Assembly (NCBI GenBank): GCA_019843655.1
Contig: JACDQD010000001.1
Span: 36,941,392 to 37,005,391 of the forward strand
Reading direction: 5' to 3'
DNA length: 64,000 nucleotides
Origin: Lethocerus indicus
Taxonomy: Eukaryota; Arthropoda; Insecta; Hemiptera; Belostomatidae
The notes beneath the pieces are model-generated. The model worked only from the letters and a program-made list of their open reading frames with translations, did no database searches and was not told the origin of the DNA. Positions 60,855 through 64,000 of this stretch are shown here, in pieces. Each line of letters opens with the position of its first letter. Position 1 is the stretch's first letter. A program made the translations under genes and the position numbers.

Positions 60855-61154
60855 GGGGGGGCTCCACCGCCCTACTGCACGGACCACACCCCCCACCAAC
60901 CCCTCCCCCTCCCCCTTATCGACCCCCCCAACCTATCGAGATAACGCTCGACAACACGTTCGAGCATAATAAATTATTGGGCCTAATAAATGATTTTTAA
61001 GGGCAAATCGAGCAAGAAAAGTATTTTTTAAAGTAAATTGGGTGTAAAGAGTTGTTTTTCACCCGCAATACGAGTATGTAGCCATATTATAAATAGAAAC
61101 AGGGTTTTATGAATAGTTATAGGGCAATTCTTAGGTAGAAACAAGGTTTTATAC

Positions 61155-62656
61155 GCAGATTTCGTGTGTTTCTATCTCCCCTCGCTTGTTTGGTCTGTTG
61201 CTAAACCTCTATCTCCAGTAGCGGTGTTAGTTACTTTGGCACTTTGGATGTTTTTTGGGCATCCTCACTGCACAATCACCGTCACTTGTAGTGTGGTGGT
61301 TGTCTGTTTGTCGTGCGTATATGTATGTGTCCTGTTACTGTGATTTTGGGGGATGTTGGTCTTCTTTTGGTTGGGAGGGATTTTGTTAATCGGCTTAATT
61401 TTTTATTGGATTATCGGTCAAATATATATTTTATCACACAACTGGTCATAACTATTAGGTTGTGACTTCCAGTTACATGTTAACTTTAGTTACATGTACT
61501 TAGTTCATTGGGTACACTTGCACCGATAAACTATCGCCCCAGAGGTGGTGCGGAAATGTACTTAACTAAAGTTCGTTGGGTTCACTTGCACCGATAAACT
61601 AGCGCCCCCTGAGGGTGGTGCGGAAATGTACTTATCTAAAGTTCGTTGGCTTCACTTGCACCGATAAACTAGCGCCCCCTGAGGATGGTGCGGAAATGTA
61701 TGTAACTACATTTCGTTGGGTACACTTGCACCGATAAACTAGCGCCCTCTGAGGGTGGTGCGGAAATGTACTTAACTAAAGTGCGTTGTGTTCACTTGCA
61801 CCGATAAACTAGCGCCCGCTGAGGGTGGTGCGGAAATGTACTTATCTAAAGTTCGTTGGGTTCACTTGCACCGATAAACTAGCGCCCCCTGAGGGTGGTG
61901 CGGAAATGTACTTATCTAAAGTTCGTTGGGTTCACTTGCACCGATAAACTAGCGCCCCCTGAGGGTGGTGCGGAAATGTACTTATCTAAAGTTCGTTGGG
62001 TACACTTGCATCGATAAACTATCGCCCCCAGAGGGTGGTGCGGAAATGTACTTAACTAAAGTTCGTTGGGTTCACTTGCATCGATAAACTATCGCCCCCA
62101 GAGGGTGGTGCGGAAATGTACTTAACTAAAGTTCGTTGGGTTCACTTGCACCGATAAACTAGCGGCCCCTGAGGGCGGTGCGGAAATGTACTTAACTAAA
62201 GTTCGTTGTGTTCACTTGCACCGATGAACTAGCGCCCCCTGACGGTGGTGCGGAAATATACTTAACTAAAGTTCATTAGGTGAACTTGTACAGATTAACT
62301 AGATAACTAAAAATAAACTTGTTTCAATAAATTTTGGATCAACAGGAAAACTTTTATGATCGTAAATACAGTTATGACCAGTTGCGTGATCTAATATATA
62401 TTTTACCGATAATCCGATAAAGAGCCGATTAACAAAGAATCTCCCAACTCAAATAAGACAAATAACTCCACGGTACATGCGACAGTGACAGTGCAGTGAG
62501 GATGCCCAAAAACATCCAAAGTACTAACACCGCTACTGAAGATGGCGTGCAGCCGAAACCGGTCTTGCAAATGACCAAACTAGCGAGAGGGGACAGAAAC
62601 ACAGGAAATCTACGATATTCGATCCCCTATCAGACCACAAAACAGGTATTCTAAAG
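61155..62656 (-). mobile_element. foldback-type repeat, copy D: two inverted arms around a 70-bp array
   Basis: The most complete copy, about 1.5 kb. The left arm (61,155-about 61,500: CAGATTTCGTGTGTTTCT, TGTTTGGTCTGTTGC, CAGTAGCGGTGTTAG, GGGATTTTGTTAATCGGC) is the inverted complement of the right arm (about 62,300-62,656: GCCGATTAACAAAGAATC, CTAACACCGCTACTG, GAAACACAGGAAATCTACG). About 11.5 monomers lie between them. GTTTTATAC occurs directly before (61,146-61,154) and after (62,657-62,665) the element, a 9-bp target-site duplication. The right end has about 40 bp more than the left, running to GGTATTCTAAAG. There is no transposase. The architecture is like Drosophila FB elements, which also have a 9-bp duplication and arms with tandem subrepeats; that class assignment is inferred. 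Confidence 0.85.
61500..62305 (-). repeat. 70-bp minisatellite array D (about 11.5 monomers)
   Basis: Same monomer as the other arrays. Several adjacent monomers share the private variant CTTATCTAAAG in place of CTTAACTAAAG, and others share TATCGCCCCCAGAGG, showing local copying of neighbours. Confidence 0.94.
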
Positions 62657-64000
62657 GTTTTATACATATTTCACAAATAGGTAGAAACTGGATTGCATAC
62701 AAAATTTAGCGCAACATTATAGAAATGTGAAACATTTTCCTTTTTTCGACTTTCCTTTCTAGGGTAAGTGTATGTCACCTGAAGACCTTGTTGACGGTGT
62801 TGTGATCCAATACGAAAATATACCTTGACCGAGATTAGGACATGCCTAGTGTAACTCGCTGTAACCTAAATTTTATTTCGTACTATTTTCTGAATTGTCT
62901 GTTTCCACCTTGCGTTAAGCATCTCGGGCTTGAGATATCCCAGTTTTGTAGCTAATTGGAATATGGGTTCACTACAGCAAACTTCTTCATTTCCGCATCC
63001 TCCCGTTGTCTACACCTAAACTAATTATTTTTCGATTGCTCTTTGTGCGCCGTTGGCAGGCCTGGGAGGTACTCGTTGACGGAAAACAACATTTATTTAT
63101 TAGAACGCGCACAAGCGTTCTAGAATAGGGCGGTGACGTCTTCAGCCCCGGCAATACTCGAAAATCTATAAATATTAAACTAGTAAGCGTTTGTTTGTTT
63201 ATCCTTTTTCGACGCACTACTCCCGCCCATTTTGCTCTAGAGTGGCGCCCTATTTTTTAGAATTTTACTCCAGTGTATTGCGACTGTCTCGCAATAACGG
63301 TCTGGTCATAAGACAAGTACAAATACAAGTAACTTTATTTTTCTATGAATACAAATAGGACATCGAGAAAAACGATATACAAGTAATGGTTCGTGCATGC
63401 ATTCCGGCCTAAGGGCCTTTCTACATTTATATTTAATTTATTTCGATAGAGGCTACTCGAATTTTTTTACAATATCGATATGATAATGGAGAAAATTAAC
63501 AATAAAACCCGAGGACTTGAGCTACACTCATTTCATTCACTAGTCATAAGCCAGTCAAGAGTCGAGTTCGCGTAACAGATAGAGAAAAAACATTTCTTTT
63601 TTGGCTCCGGCAATAAACTATACCAGAATCGTCTAGAACAACCCAGATAACTCGCGGACACAACATCGGCAAACAAGACGCAACAACAGTTAGGAACAAG
63701 TTCAAAATAAAAATCTGGTGTCTGTCCCTCCACTAAATTCACGTCATATTACGCCCTATTTCTTTCCTAATTTATTCAGTCGACCATACCTTATGTTACC
63801 GACGGTCGAGCCGGTGTTGAGAGTTTACTTCGATTTTATTTCAATTTCATTCGGATTTAATAATTTTTTAGAATTACCCGGAAAGAGTCCACTATTTTAG
63901 CATTCCGAATAAGTGGTATTTCTTAGCGGGCATTCGAGCGGCGTGCCCCACATAAGTTCTAGAGGACGGGAATAGATCTTGGGGTCATGAAACGCGCGAC
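62657..64000. other. no gene seen; possible LINE 3' end in antisense
   Basis: No supportable exon. At 63,310-63,470, read on the minus strand, a segment with GGCCCTTAGGCC ends in AATAAAGTTACTTG and short TTGTATTTGTACTTGT repeats, the look of the 3' end of a non-LTR retroposon. The evidence is only this architecture. Confidence 0.3.

Overview
The window is animal nuclear DNA, almost certainly from an arthropod and probably an insect. It has spliced genes with GT-AG introns, a small-optic-lobes (calpain-15) gene and an OAZ/ZNF423-type zinc-finger gene close to their known animal relatives, many (TA)n microsatellites, degraded SINE and LINE pieces and foldback-type repeats. The species cannot be named from sequence alone.

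Layout. (1) 1-7,099, plus strand: the 3' part of a sol/calpain-15 gene in eleven visible exons, cut by the left edge. About 5 kb of AT-rich, CpG-poor DNA without genes follows. (2) 12,068-13,523: the first of four large copies (A-D) of a repeat built from 70-bp tandem monomers flanked by arms. Composition changes sharply here, with few CpGs on the left and many on the right. (3) 14,088-18,269, minus strand: a complete nine-exon kynurenine/2-aminoadipate aminotransferase (AADAT-like). (4) 23,246-26,196, minus strand: an unrecognised single-pass membrane protein in four exons with a PPxY motif; its last exon runs through a (TA)n microsatellite. (5) 31,229-33,559: repeat copy B, which also carries an inverted copy of the DNA flanking copy A. 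(6) 33.6-46.9 kb: no supportable gene; it holds a LINE relic, a GC/CpG-rich block at 42.7-44.8 kb and scattered repeat-arm fragments. (7) 46,901-56,488, minus strand, with a possible first exon at 60.8 kb: an OAZ/ZNF423/ZNF521-type protein with about 18 C2H2 fingers. Copy C, a small array-less foldback copy and a degenerate duplicate of one zinc-finger exon lie in its introns. (8) 61,155-62,656: copy D, the most complete repeat copy, with inverted arms and a 9-bp target-site duplication.

The genes do not form a functional unit: a cysteine protease, a mitochondrial-type amino-acid enzyme, a membrane protein and a transcription factor. The most distinctive feature is the foldback family: long inverted arms, a 70-bp array in the middle, a 140-bp higher-order period in copy B, an apparent transduction of flanking DNA, and several array-less relatives.

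Exon models come from reading splice sites and phases by eye. In the three genes with recognisable homologues every chosen junction keeps the frame. No alignment or search was run.
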